Below are positions 8,242 through 16,398 of a stretch of DNA of 64,000 bases, piece by piece (position 1 is the stretch's first letter; the number at the start of each line of letters is the position of its first letter). This DNA is from Anaerolineae bacterium (GTDB lineage Bacteria > Chloroflexota > Anaerolineae > Aggregatilineales > Aggregatilineaceae). The stretch covers positions 57,208 to 121,207 of the forward strand of contig JAHDLB010000013.1 in the NCBI GenBank assembly GCA_018432315.1. The letters are read 5' to 3'. The translations under genes and the position numbers were made by a program. The notes under the pieces were generated by a model. It was not told the origin of the DNA and made no database searches. It was given only the letters and a program-made list of their open reading frames with translations.

Positions 8242-9339
8242 CTACGCCTGCTCTGCCAGAAACGCGTCCATGGCGGCGAACAACGCTTCGAGGTCTGCGG
8301 GCTGGGTATCGCCCATGTGCGCGATGCGGAACGCCTTGCCCTTCAGCTTGCCGTACCCGTTGGAGATCACCATGCCGCGCTCGCGCAGGAAGGCGTTCAG
8401 CGCCGCGACGTCGATCTCGCGCGTGTTGGCGACGTTGGACACGGTGGGCGAGTGGTAGCCCTCCTCCGAGAACATCTCGAAGCCCGCCCGCTGGACCCAC
8501 TCGCGCGTCATGGCCGCCATCTTCTCGTGCCGCGCAAAACGGGCTTCCAGCCCTTCGGCCAGCATATCGTCGAGCTGGCGGTCGGCGGCGTACATCAGCG
8601 AAACCGGCGGGGTGGCCGGGGTGTTGTTCTTCTGGTGGTGCCTGTCGATCTCCAGCACGTCGAAATAGTAGCCACGGTGCGGGATCTCGCGGGCGCGTTC
8701 CAGCACAGCGGGTGACACCGCGCCGAAGGCCATGCCCGGCGGCAGCGCGAAGGCTTTCTGCGTGCTGGTCAGGCACACGTCGATGCCCCAGGCGTCCGTC
8801 TCGACTTTGGCCCCGGCGTAGATGCTCACCACGTCCACCAGGAACAGCGTATCGGGATATGCTTCGAGCACTTTGGCGTAGTCCTCGATCGGGTTGCGCA
8901 CGCCGGTGCTGGTTTCGTTCATCACGCAGGCCACCGCGTCATACGTCCCGTGACTCAGCGCGTCGGCCAGTTGTTCCGGCTTGACGGCCTGGCCCCACTC
9001 GACGGCGATCACCTCGACCTGCTTGCCGTTCATGTGGCTGACCTCGGCCCAGCGCTCGCTGAACGCGCCACAGGTCAGGTGCAGGACTTTCTTGTCGTCG
9101 CGGACGGCACAGCGCGATGCCGATTCCCAGATGCCGGTGCCGGACGACGTATAGAGATAGACCGGGTTCTGGGTGTAAAACGTCTGCTGGAGCTTGGGCT
9201 GCATGCGCCCGTAGAGCGCGGCGAAGTCCGACGACCGGTGGCCGATCATCCAGTCGGACTGGGCATCCAGAATCTCGGCGCGGACCTCGACCGGGCCGGG
9301 GATGAACAGGCGGACGTGCTCGGAACGTTTGGGTGACAT
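8242..9339 (-). CDS. Class V aminotransferase (phosphoserine/alanine-glyoxylate type)
   Basis: A 365-residue PLP enzyme of fold type I. It begins with the family pattern RLFIPGPVEVR (residues 10-20) and DWMIGHRSSDF (29-39). The PLP-binding lysine is Lys195 in TSTQKAFALPPG, preceded by the cofactor-contacting Asp in LFLVDVVSIYA. Its nearest relatives are serine-glyoxylate/alanine-glyoxylate aminotransferases and the archaeal- or thermophile-type phosphoserine aminotransferases. Being between the SIS isomerase gene and serA, with 18 and 9 base gaps, it most likely converts 3-phosphohydroxypyruvate to phosphoserine. That role is inferred from context; no canonical SerC is visible in the window. 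Confidence 0.87.
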   Translation of the reverse strand: MSPKRSEHVRLFIPGPVEVRAEILDAQSDWMIGHRSSDFAALYGRMQPKLQQTFYTQNPVYLYTSSGTGIWESASRCAVRDDKKVLHLTCGAFSERWAEVSHMNGKQVEVIAVEWGQAVKPEQLADALSHGTYDAVACVMNETSTGVRNPIEDYAKVLEAYPDTLFLVDVVSIYAGAKVETDAWGIDVCLTSTQKAFALPPGMAFGAVSPAVLERAREIPHRGYYFDVLEIDRHHQKNNTPATPPVSLMYAADRQLDDMLAEGLEARFARHEKMAAMTREWVQRAGFEMFSEEGYHSPTVSNVANTREIDVAALNAFLRERGMVISNGYGKLKGKAFRIAHMGDTQPADLEALFAAMDAFLAEQA

Positions 9340-9357
9340 AAGGGGAGTCCTCCGTGA

Positions 9358-10437
9358 CTAGTGCGAACGGGCGAGCTGGTCTTTCAATTCGACAATCGGC
9401 GCGATCGCGGTGGGATCGGCGCCGTAACCGATGGCGGTGTAGTAGCTCAGGTAGTCGCCAAACTGGATGGCGTGCAGCAGCCGGGCCAGCGGCGTGTCGC
9501 CCTGGGGCTGGAAGGTGTCGGCCATGATCCCGTTTTGCAGGCACATGGTGTACATCAGCTCGTGGCGCAGCCGCACGCGCGGGTGATCCTGCGCCGGCGA
9601 GGTGATGAAAATTGCCGATAGCTGGACGCTGTTGTCCGCCGGGAAGCCGATCGCGGCCACGGCGTTGTGGTTGGTTTCGGGCATCGGCTCGTACTCGGCC
9701 CACACTTTCGCGTTCTCGTTGAGCTGGCATTTCCAGCGCCGCGCCACCGGCTCGAAGATCCCCGCGCCGACGAACACCGGCACGCGCCCGATCAACTGGC
9801 CGGCGGTGCGCTTGGCCGGGTTGGTCGCCAGCCCGCTGCCCGCGCCGTAGCCCTGCGCCGTCTCGCGCAGCAGCGCGACCGCGCCCGCCAGGGCGTCGCC
9901 CAGGCCGGGGGCCAGCTTCAGCCGGTCGGCCAGGCCCAGCAGCAGCCCCAGGCTCCAACCCAGCGCCGCGCGCGGCTGGCTCTTGTAGTCGAACTGCCAC
10001 AGCGGGTAGCCGTGCCGCGCCGCGTGCTCGGCGAGCTGGCCGCCGGTCGTGACCGCCAGCAGGCGCGTCCCGCGCTCGCGGGCAATTTCCACCGCCGAGA
10101 GTGTTTCCTCGGTGTTGCCGGAGTGGCTGCTGGCGATGACCAGCGTCTCCGGCCCGGCCACGAACGCGGGCAGATCGTAGCCGCGCAGCACGACGAACGG
10201 GGCCGGCGACGTGGGCGCGACGACCGCCGCCGCCAGGTCCCCGCCGATGGCCGAGCCGCCCATGCCGCACAGGACGATCAACCGGGGCGCCTGGTGCGAC
10301 TCCGGCAGGGGCAGCGCCTGGGCCGCTTCCCAGGCATTGTCGAGTTGATCGGGCAGCGCGTCGATGTGCGACAGCATGTCGTCCACGTCGATCGCGCGCA
10401 TCCGATCGAGGTCATCCAGGTTCATATTGTAGGCCAT
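9358..10437 (-). CDS. Bifunctional phosphoglucose/phosphomannose isomerase family protein
   Basis: Interconverts glucose-6-phosphate (and in characterised family members mannose-6-phosphate) with fructose-6-phosphate. Two SIS domains are visible. The first carries LIVLCGMGGSAIGGDLAAA and SSHSGNTEETL, the sugar-phosphate binding loop. The C-terminal half contains GRVPVFVGAGI and the catalytic-type NENAKVWAEYEPMPETNHN, where a Glu and His act in ring opening and isomerisation. Length from the chosen start is 359 residues. I place the start at the ATG at 10437, because GGGAGGTG lies just before it; an in-frame start 36 bases upstream has no such support. It is first in the operon with the aminotransferase and serA. 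Confidence 0.88.
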   Translation of the reverse strand: MAYNMNLDDLDRMRAIDVDDMLSHIDALPDQLDNAWEAAQALPLPESHQAPRLIVLCGMGGSAIGGDLAAAVVAPTSPAPFVVLRGYDLPAFVAGPETLVIASSHSGNTEETLSAVEIARERGTRLLAVTTGGQLAEHAARHGYPLWQFDYKSQPRAALGWSLGLLLGLADRLKLAPGLGDALAGAVALLRETAQGYGAGSGLATNPAKRTAGQLIGRVPVFVGAGIFEPVARRWKCQLNENAKVWAEYEPMPETNHNAVAAIGFPADNSVQLSAIFITSPAQDHPRVRLRHELMYTMCLQNGIMADTFQPQGDTPLARLLHAIQFGDYLSYYTAIGYGADPTAIAPIVELKDQLARSH

Positions 10438-10568
10438 GTCACCTCCCACTGGGACAGGTTCAGATCGCCACAAGGCGCCTATTGTAACGCCGCTGGTCTA
10501 TCCTATCCCAAACTGGCGACTTGTCCACGTCAGGATGACCAACGCGGGCCGGCGGGCGGTGAGCGAAT

Positions 10569-10597
10569 TTCGATTCTGCCCCCAAGCCCGGTACAAT
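10569..10597 (+). promoter_or_regulatory. Candidate promoter for the 10690 gene
   Basis: TTCGAT (10569-10574) and TACAAT (10592-10597) are 17 bases apart, about 95 bases upstream of the ATG. The -10 box is good and the -35 box moderate. Confidence 0.5.
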
Positions 10598-10689
10598 CAA
10601 ACGATAGCGCGCACGCGAGAGCCGCGACGGCGCTGCCCGTCCGGGCTCCCCGTGCGAGAGATATAGCAGTACTGAGGAGGGTTGATCGA

Positions 10690-11025
10690 ATGGACTTCCT
10701 GAAACGACTGTTTGGCGGCGGCAAAGCCGGCGATGGCGACGCCGAGGGCATCTATTTTTACGTCCGCTCCAACGCCACCGGCGAGGTGATCAGGGTCCGG
10801 CTGCACCGGTATAACGACCTGTCGCAGACCGAGGACCAGCAGGGCTATTACGCGCGCAAAGTGATCGTGGGCCAGAAGAGCTTCGACCGCATGGAGGCCG
10901 AGTTCTTCTTCGACAAGAATCGCCGCTTCGCCTCCGGCGAGGTCAGCGGCGGCGCCCTGGTCGACGCCGAAGACTACGACGCCTATCTCGCCGCGCAGGA
11001 CCAGCCCGGCCCGGCAGGAAGCTGA
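10690..11025 (+). CDS. Small conserved-looking hypothetical protein
   Basis: A 111-residue soluble protein that I cannot assign to a family. It begins MDFLKRLFGGG, an amphipathic start often seen on small membrane-associated or complex-binding proteins. The middle is compact and beta-rich: IYFYVRSNATGEVIRVRLHR, then KVIVGQKSFDRMEAEFFFDK. Aromatic and acidic residues are plentiful and there is no signal peptide. TGAGGAGG eight bases before the ATG is a strong ribosome binding site. The stop is four bases before the GTG of the HAD gene, so the two are probably co-transcribed from the promoter near 10569-10597. No function is proposed. Confidence 0.8.
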   Translation: MDFLKRLFGGGKAGDGDAEGIYFYVRSNATGEVIRVRLHRYNDLSQTEDQQGYYARKVIVGQKSFDRMEAEFFFDKNRRFASGEVSGGALVDAEDYDAYLAAQDQPGPAGS

Positions 11026-11028
11026 TCG

Positions 11029-12213
11029 GTGGCAAGGGGAAGCTCTGCGCGGCGCACGCTGCTGCTGCTGGACGTCGACGGCGTGCTGGTGCACCCGCTC
11101 GGCTACAAGGACGCGCTGCGCGCCACGGTGGATTACTTCGCCGGGCAGATGGGCCAGATCGTCGCGTCCATCACCGACGACGAGATCGCCCTGTTCGAGG
11201 CGTGCGGCATCACCAACGAGTGGGACTCCGGGGCGATATGCGTCAGCGCGATCCTGCTGGCCGCCCTGGCCCAACAGCCGGACCAGCGCCGCGACACGCT
11301 CGACGCGACGCTGGCCGCGGTGCGCGCGGCAGCCCGGCCCGCCCCACGCCCGGACTTCGTGGCGCTGGCCCGCGACGTGCTGGCGCACAGCAGCGATGGG
11401 CTGGTCCCGTCGGCGGTGCACCTGGCGCGGCTGACCGGCCAGATCGATCCGGCGTTCCTGCCGCTGGTGTCGGCCCTGCTGGGCGACGTGTACGACATCA
11501 CCACGCCGACGACGCGCGTCTTCCAGACTCACACGCTCGGCAGCGAGCGCTTCGCCGCCACCTACGGCCACCCGGCGCCCTTCGCCAGCCCGAGCTATCT
11601 GGCCGCCCACGACAGGCCCTTGCTCAGCCCGGCCAACCGCGACCGGCTGCTGGCCTGGGCACGCGATCCACGGCACGGCGTGGCTGTCTTCACTGCGCGG
11701 CCCAGCCTGCCCCCCGCCGACCTGGACAGCCCGGCGCCGCACGGCTTCGCGCCGGAGGGCGAGCTGGCGGTCGAGCTGCTGGGGCTGGACGGTAAAGTGC
11801 CGCTGATCGGCCAGGGGCGCGTCAAGTGGCTGGCCGACGCGCACGGACGGCCCGTGTCCGACTACATCAAGCCGTCGCCGGTGCAGGCCCTGGCCGCCAT
11901 CGGCGCTGCCGCGTCGGGCGCCGAACGCGCCGCGCTGGAATCCGCCGCCGCCCTGTTCGAGCGCGGCGAACTCACCGGGCCGCTGGCCGCGCTGGCCGGG
12001 ACGCCGGCCCGCGTAATCGTGTTCGAGGACTCGACCGGGGGAATTCGCGCCACCGAGCGCGCGGGTGAGGCCCTGCGGCGGGCGGGGCTGGACGTCACGG
12101 TCGAGGGTGTTGGAGTGTCGCCTCACGCCGACAAGCGCGCGGCGCTCGAAGGCGTGGCCGGGCGGGTCGTGGACACGATCGACGAGGGCATCGCGCCGGT
12201 CATCGGCGGGTGA
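11029..12213 (+). CDS. HAD-superfamily hydrolase-like protein
   Basis: A 394-residue protein with HAD phosphatase motifs. Motif I is LLLLDVDGVL (about 10-19), with the nucleophile and acid/base aspartates in DVDGV. Motif II is the FTARPS stretch near residue 223, the conserved Lys is probably in YIKPSP near 283, and the acidic motif III/IV is VFEDSTGGIRA near 331. A large insert between motifs I and II (about 25-215) acts as an unusual, mostly helical cap. The HAD core suggests a phosphomonoesterase, but cap and length match no subfamily I recognise. GTG start; the gene follows the small gene at 10690 by three bases. Substrate unknown. Confidence 0.8.
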   Translation: MARGSSARRTLLLLDVDGVLVHPLGYKDALRATVDYFAGQMGQIVASITDDEIALFEACGITNEWDSGAICVSAILLAALAQQPDQRRDTLDATLAAVRAAARPAPRPDFVALARDVLAHSSDGLVPSAVHLARLTGQIDPAFLPLVSALLGDVYDITTPTTRVFQTHTLGSERFAATYGHPAPFASPSYLAAHDRPLLSPANRDRLLAWARDPRHGVAVFTARPSLPPADLDSPAPHGFAPEGELAVELLGLDGKVPLIGQGRVKWLADAHGRPVSDYIKPSPVQALAAIGAAASGAERAALESAAALFERGELTGPLAALAGTPARVIVFEDSTGGIRATERAGEALRRAGLDVTVEGVGVSPHADKRAALEGVAGRVVDTIDEGIAPVIGG

Positions 12214-12223
12214 GCCGCCCGCG

Positions 12224-12742
12224 TCACCGGGGCGCGTACCGGCTCGTCTGGTCGCCGCCCTCGCACCAGCGCAGGACCATCTGCCGCTGCGCCTCGGTTT
12301 CGGGCGAGCCGCTGTGCAGCCGGTCGGCAATCACCTTGAGCGCCATCTCGCCCGACATGCCATACCGCACCATGTGACAGCCGACCACCGTCCCGGTGCG
12401 CCCGATTCCCCCCAGGCAGTGCACGTAAACGACGAGGCCATCCATCAGCCCGGCGTCGATGAGATCGAGAATGCGGCGCATGTGATCGGGCGTGGGCGTG
12501 TGCATGTCTGGAATGGATAACTGCCGGTACGCGACGCTGCCGGGCAGCAGGGCTGTATAGGGAGGCCGTTCCTCCGGCTCGGTGAGGTCCATGAAGAAGG
12601 TGATCCCTGCCAGCAGCAACTGCCGGATGCGCTCGGCAGTGAGCGCCTCGTCATCGCGCGCGCTGGGGTGAGGCCCGGCCATCAGCCGTCGGGGATGAAC
12701 CCAATACGTCCCGGCGAGCGGGCCGGAGAACTGGCTAGCCAT
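12224..12742 (-). CDS. Dual-specificity / tyrosine protein phosphatase
   Basis: A 172-residue single-domain cysteine phosphatase. The P-loop HCLGGIGRTGTVVG places the nucleophile at Cys109 and the phosphate-binding Arg at Arg115 (C-x5-R followed by T). The general acid is likely Asp79 in SIPDM. The N-terminal part (WVHPRRLMAGPHPSA) resembles the entry strand of compact archaeal and bacterial DSPs that act on phosphotyrosine or small phosphate esters. The gene is convergent with the HAD gene, 10 bases away, and separated by the intergenic region from the hypothetical gene at 12883. Substrates cannot be predicted. Confidence 0.9.
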   Translation of the reverse strand: MASQFSGPLAGTYWVHPRRLMAGPHPSARDDEALTAERIRQLLLAGITFFMDLTEPEERPPYTALLPGSVAYRQLSIPDMHTPTPDHMRRILDLIDAGLMDGLVVYVHCLGGIGRTGTVVGCHMVRYGMSGEMALKVIADRLHSGSPETEAQRQMVLRWCEGGDQTSRYAPR

Positions 12743-12882
12743 GCTCGATCTCCGCCTGGTGTGCGCTCAGCATAGCCGAAAACGAGCCAGCGGGCAATCC
12801 GGCGGGCGGCGGGGCCGGTTGCCAAGATCGGCGGTTTGCTCCACAATTCAGGCCATCATCCGGCAGTTCAGGAGTAGTCACA

Positions 12883-13500
12883 GTGGATCTCGAAGAACGG
12901 GCAAAACTGTTGAACTCGCTCAACAAAATGATGACCGAGCGAGCGGATATGCAGGCCAGGCTGGACGCGAGCTTGAAGGAATTCTCGTCCCGGCTGTTCA
13001 ACGCGCTGGAGCAGGTCCTGGCCGAGATGGCCGCCGCCGGAATCCCTGGAGTGGGCAAAACCCGCCGCCTGGTGCATCCCGCCGGCAAAGGTCACGAGGG
13101 ACTCCAGGTTTTCATCGAGGACTGGAGCATCATCTTCGTGCCGCTGTCGGGCTTTGCCCGGCCCAACCCCGTCGACGAGGCGCGCATTCCGCCGTACCAG
13201 TTCAAGGAACTGTGCGCCCGCATCGCCGTCTTCCTGACCGACGACCCGGCGGGTCAGGCGTTCTACGACTTCATTCTCTTTCAGGACCGCTCCTGGTTTG
13301 CCTGGGGCTATGGGTGGCCCAAGCAGCAGTCCGACATCGAGAGCACGAACTTCGAAGCGCTGGCGCTGGAACTGGTCGAGAGCTTCATCAAGGACATTTA
13401 CGTCACCTGGCACGTCCGCGAGGACACCTCGCTGGCGCAGGTGCTCGACGTCAAACAGCGCGCCTACAGCTATGGGCTGCCCGGCGAAGAAACCCGCTGA
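12883..13500 (+). CDS. Hypothetical protein, 205 residues
   Basis: I do not recognise this family. The first 50 residues are a predicted amphipathic helix or short coiled coil (ERAKLLNSLNKMMTERADM onward). The rest is mixed alpha/beta and rich in aromatics, for example FYDFILFQDRSWFAWGYGW near residues 127-146 and VFIEDWSIIFVPLSGF near 76-91. There is no signal peptide or membrane segment, so it is probably cytosolic. It starts with GTG, nine bases after AGGAG. A strong terminator follows at 13534-13569. It sits directly upstream of the dnaA/origin region, but nothing in the sequence links it to replication. Confidence 0.75.
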   Translation: MDLEERAKLLNSLNKMMTERADMQARLDASLKEFSSRLFNALEQVLAEMAAAGIPGVGKTRRLVHPAGKGHEGLQVFIEDWSIIFVPLSGFARPNPVDEARIPPYQFKELCARIAVFLTDDPAGQAFYDFILFQDRSWFAWGYGWPKQQSDIESTNFEALALELVESFIKDIYVTWHVREDTSLAQVLDVKQRAYSYGLPGEETR

Positions 13501-13533
13501 CCGCCCACAACCCGGCAGCAGCAGGACTCCAAC

Positions 13534-13569
13534 CGCGCGCTAACCCCAGGGGGCTGGCGCGCGTTTTTT
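13534..13569 (+). terminator. Rho-independent terminator
   Basis: CGCGCGC (13534-13540) pairs with GCGCGCG (13557-13563), with an inner CCCC/GGGG pairing, followed by TTTTTT. It ends the transcript of the gene at 12883 and insulates the dnaA region. Confidence 0.85.
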
Positions 13570-13890
13570 GCGCTTTCGAAATCCCACACATTCCCACGAA
13601 AACCCAAACGCCACCGCCTAGATTCACAAAATGTGAGTTCGATGGCGAATCTTAAAATTTCGAATCCGGCCCAAAATTTTAAGGTGGGATATGCTTCCGA
13701 AATCCCACTTCATCCCACATTCGCCAAATCTGGCCGAGTCCGTGGCAGAGTCCCCCCACATATAGCCCTTATGCCTTCTGCGACTCATCCCGTGCGCGCG
13801 ATCTTTCTGATTTTGGGATTCCAGTCTCAGGAGTCCAACCTGGGGAATCTTAAAACTTTGAATTCTTTAAGGTATAAAGGGGCGAATCCG
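13570..13890. other. Candidate left part of oriC, upstream of dnaA
   Basis: Non-coding, with an unusual density of TCCCAC motifs on both strands: near 13582, 13592, 13684 (reverse), 13702 and 13712. These resemble DnaA boxes with the core TCCAC changed to TCCCAC. Two AT-rich segments contain the same words in order, GAATCTTAAAA then TTTCGAAT/TTTGAAT, near 13648 and 13845; they could be the unwinding element. A 94-codon open frame through here has no ribosome binding site and is probably not a gene. Confidence 0.5.
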
Positions 13891-13891
13891 A

Positions 13892-13920
13892 TTGAGTCTG
13901 TCGCCATAGTTTGTTAAAAT
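13892..13920 (+). promoter_or_regulatory. Promoter of dnaA
   Basis: TTGAGT (13892-13897) and TAAAAT (13915-13920) are 17 bases apart. Transcription should start near 13927, leaving an untranslated leader of about 200 bases before the dnaA ATG. Confidence 0.6.
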
Positions 13921-14128
13921 GGTTTTACTTTCGAGTCGGGGACAACACCCCCCAACTGGCCGGAGACATCCAGCGTCGCACGCGCATCCGGCCACACAGA
14001 ACCGCCCCCTGGCGGTTGTACCATCGAAACATAGCAACAGACATTATGATTACAGCTTTTCTAAGGCAGCCCACGCTGTGCTGGCCTGTCGTTCTACGCG
14101 GCTGTCTGCTGATTTGGGGCACGTTCAC

Positions 14129-15646
14129 ATGCTTACACCTAAAGATGCCTGGCAAGCAACGCTCGGCCAGCTCGAACTCCAATTGAACCGGGCCACCTTC
14201 GACACGTGGCTCAAAGGCTCAGAGGTGCTGGCATATGAGGACGGCGAATTCGTCATCCGGGTGCGCCATGCCTACGCCAAGGATTGGCTCGAACAACACC
14301 TGAACCACCAGATCATCGAGACGCTGGGCCGGATCCTGGGGCGGGCGGTGACGGTGAATTACGTGGTTCACCTGCCCACGGCGCGCTTCCACCAGCCGCT
14401 GGCCGGTCCGCTCTTCGCCGGGCTCGAGTCTCAGGCGGGGGCAAAGACCGAAAGCGACTCCGCGGTCACCGCGGCTGCGCCCGCCGATGCGCCGCCCGCA
14501 GCCGCCGCCGGGGAGGACGCGCCCGCGTCACCCTGGCTGGCCTTCGCTGAATGGGATCCGCGCGTCAGCGACGTGCGCCGGTCCAGCGACCTGGACAAAC
14601 CCATCCGCAGCTCGACGCGGTTCGACGCGCGCTATACCTTCGAGTCGTTCGTGACCGGCCCCACCAACCATTTCGCGTTCGCCGCGGCCCAGGCGGTCGC
14701 GGGGACGGAAACCCCGGCTTACAACCCGCTGTTCATCTACGGCGGCGTCGGGCTGGGCAAGACCCACCTGCTGCACGCGATCGGCCAGGTCGCGGAGGCC
14801 GCCGGGAAAAACGTGATCTACATGACGGCGGAAGCCTTCACCAACGAGATGGTCGCCGCCATTCGCGGCAAGACGATGGACGAGTTCCGCAGCCTGTACC
14901 GCACCGCGGACGTGCTGCTGATCGACGATGCCCAGTTCCTGGCCGGGAAGAAGAGCACCGAAGAGGAGTTCTACCACACCTTCAACGCGGTGTTCAGCCG
15001 GGGCGGCAAAATCGCGCTGGCGAGCGACGTCCACCCGCGGGGCATTACCGGCCTCGACGAGCGGCTGCGGTCGCGCTTCGAAGGCGGCCTGCTGGCCGAC
15101 ATCCAGGCGCCGGAATACGAAACCCGCCACCAGATCGTGAAGGCCAAGTCGGCGGCCCAGGACGTGGCCCTGCCGGACGACATCGCCGAGATGATGGCCC
15201 GCCACGAGACGGATAACGTCCGCGAGCTGGAGGGGCTGCTCACCCAGGTGTTGGCCCGCGCCAAGCTGACCAAAGAGCCGCTCACGCCGGCGCTGGCCCA
15301 GGCGGTCCTCACCAAGAACAGCGCCCGGCCCGCCCCGCCCACGCGGCGCGCGACCAGCCTCGACCAGGTGCTGCAGGCCACAGCCAAGTATCACCAGTTG
15401 TCGATGGACGACCTGTTGAGCAAGCGCCGGACCAAAGCCGTGGTCCGCGCCCGCCAGATTGCGATGTATCTCGCCCGCGAAGAAACCGAGGCCTCGTTCC
15501 CGCAGATCGGGGCGGCGCTCGGCGGGCGCAACCACAGCACGGTGCTGCACGGCTACCAGAAGATCGCCGGGGAAGTGGACCTGGACGACGACCTTCGCCG
15601 CGAGGTGAGCGACATCCGCCGCCAACTGCACCTGTCGGCGAACTGA
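14129..15646 (+). CDS. dnaA: Chromosomal replication initiator protein DnaA
   Basis: Initiates chromosome replication by binding DnaA boxes and melting oriC. The protein has 505 residues from the chosen ATG. Domain I begins KDAWQATLGQLELQLN; a poorly conserved, Ala-rich domain II follows at about 100-140. The AAA+ domain starts at YTFESFVTGPTNHFA with Walker A YGGVGLGKTHLLHAIG (near 205) and Walker B VLLIDDAQFL (near 265). Domain IV carries the DNA-binding signature GGRNHSTVLHGYQKI near residue 470. A longer in-frame start at 13919 would add 70 residues with no homology and overlap the promoter, so it is rejected. dnaN does not follow; a histidine kinase gene does. Confidence 0.97.
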   Translation: MLTPKDAWQATLGQLELQLNRATFDTWLKGSEVLAYEDGEFVIRVRHAYAKDWLEQHLNHQIIETLGRILGRAVTVNYVVHLPTARFHQPLAGPLFAGLESQAGAKTESDSAVTAAAPADAPPAAAAGEDAPASPWLAFAEWDPRVSDVRRSSDLDKPIRSSTRFDARYTFESFVTGPTNHFAFAAAQAVAGTETPAYNPLFIYGGVGLGKTHLLHAIGQVAEAAGKNVIYMTAEAFTNEMVAAIRGKTMDEFRSLYRTADVLLIDDAQFLAGKKSTEEEFYHTFNAVFSRGGKIALASDVHPRGITGLDERLRSRFEGGLLADIQAPEYETRHQIVKAKSAAQDVALPDDIAEMMARHETDNVRELEGLLTQVLARAKLTKEPLTPALAQAVLTKNSARPAPPTRRATSLDQVLQATAKYHQLSMDDLLSKRRTKAVVRARQIAMYLAREETEASFPQIGAALGGRNHSTVLHGYQKIAGEVDLDDDLRREVSDIRRQLHLSAN

Positions 15647-15676
15647 CGCCGCCCTTCCCCCTGCCCGAATCGACCG

Positions 15677-15703
15677 CGCCCCTGGCCTCCCAGGGGCGTT
15701 TTT
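15677..15703 (+). terminator. Rho-independent terminator of dnaA
   Basis: CGCCCCTGG (15677-15685) pairs with CCAGGGGCG (15690-15698), followed by TTTTT. Confidence 0.9.
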
Positions 15704-15730
15704 GCTGCCCGCTGCCGGGCCATCGCCGGG

Positions 15731-15757
15731 TGTCGATAACCGGGCCGGTTATCGACA
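15731..15757. repeat. 27-bp palindrome made of two DnaA-box-like TTATCGACA words
   Basis: A perfect inverted repeat of 13 bases per arm around a single central G. Each arm ends in TTATCGACA (outer-to-inner on opposite strands), one base away from the classic DnaA box TTATCCACA. No T tract follows, so a terminator role is unlikely. Confidence 0.75.
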
Positions 15758-15930
15758 GGGCCGCGCCGCCCGGATTCTTTAACACACGTTATCCCACCGC
15801 CACATACAGCCCCCTCTGCGCCGGACTCACCCCCACATCATGGGGCCGGAACCGGTCGCACGGACGGACACGCGCCGTCCCGATTCCCGCCCCGGTGCAA
15901 GCGACACCCCCGGCTGTGGAAACGGCGCGC

Positions 15931-15946
15931 AGCCTGTCGACAGGCT
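15931..15946. repeat. 16-bp perfect palindrome centred on TGTCGACA
   Basis: AGCCTGTCGACAGGCT is self-complementary and shares the TGTCGA core with the 27-bp palindrome 200 bases away and with TTGTCGACAGG near 16088. Confidence 0.7.
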
Positions 15947-16398
15947 GTCTACGGAATCTATCCCACATTACCCACCGGCCAGATATGGCGGCTCGCCGGC
16001 GCGGAGTCCCCCCATCGATAGGGGGCACCCAAAAGGGCAATTTTCGCCCGAAAAAGGGCTGTCGATGGTGTTCAAAACCGCCGCCGATTGTCGACAGGCG
16101 GAGTCCATAACGGGAATCCAGCGCGTGGGATTGGTGTGGGAAATCGGTGGGGGCGGGGATCGTCCGGACCGCCATATATGGGGCCGGGAACGGCTGGCCC
16201 GGCGCTTTTCCAACACGGCGGCGACGGGTTGTGCACATTTCGACATCCTCTACTACTACGACTAAAAAATAATAGAAAGACGTAACCTCCCTGAATCGCG
16301 ATCTCGTCGCCGTATCCCACGCGATTTACGCGAATTGCTCCCCGAACGAGACTTGAGTACAGTAAGGTGGGGAATGGGAAGGGACTGCGGCAACCCGC

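Larger units (their letters stand above)
15704..16398. other. Candidate right part of oriC, downstream of dnaA
   Basis: About 700 bases without a credible gene. It holds DnaA-box-like words: TTATCGACA in both orientations in a palindrome (15731-15757), TTATCCCAC at 15789, TTTCCACAG (reverse, 15914-15922), TATCCCACA at 15959, TTTCCCACA (reverse, 16135-16143). It also has repeated TGTCGA words near 15731, 15936, 16060 and 16090 and a perfect CCATATATGG near 16172. Together with the stretch before dnaA it is the best origin candidate. Confidence 0.55.

Noticed and set aside
9667..10689. Long open frame leading into the 10690 gene and antisense to the isomerase gene
   Set aside because: It is the codon-bias shadow of the isomerase gene; the real start at 10690 has a strong ribosome binding site.
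13581..13720. CRISPR array suggested by repeated TCCCAC words
   Set aside because: The words are short, irregularly spaced and in both orientations; no repeat-spacer structure exists anywhere in the window.
13633..13917. 94-codon plus-strand open frame upstream of dnaA
   Set aside because: No ribosome binding site, odd composition, and it runs through the TCCCAC-box region. Non-coding origin DNA is a better reading.
13919..14128. In-frame N-terminal extension of dnaA by 70 codons
   Set aside because: It begins inside the predicted -10 box, has no ribosome binding site and no homology; DnaA domain I starts at the ATG at 14129.
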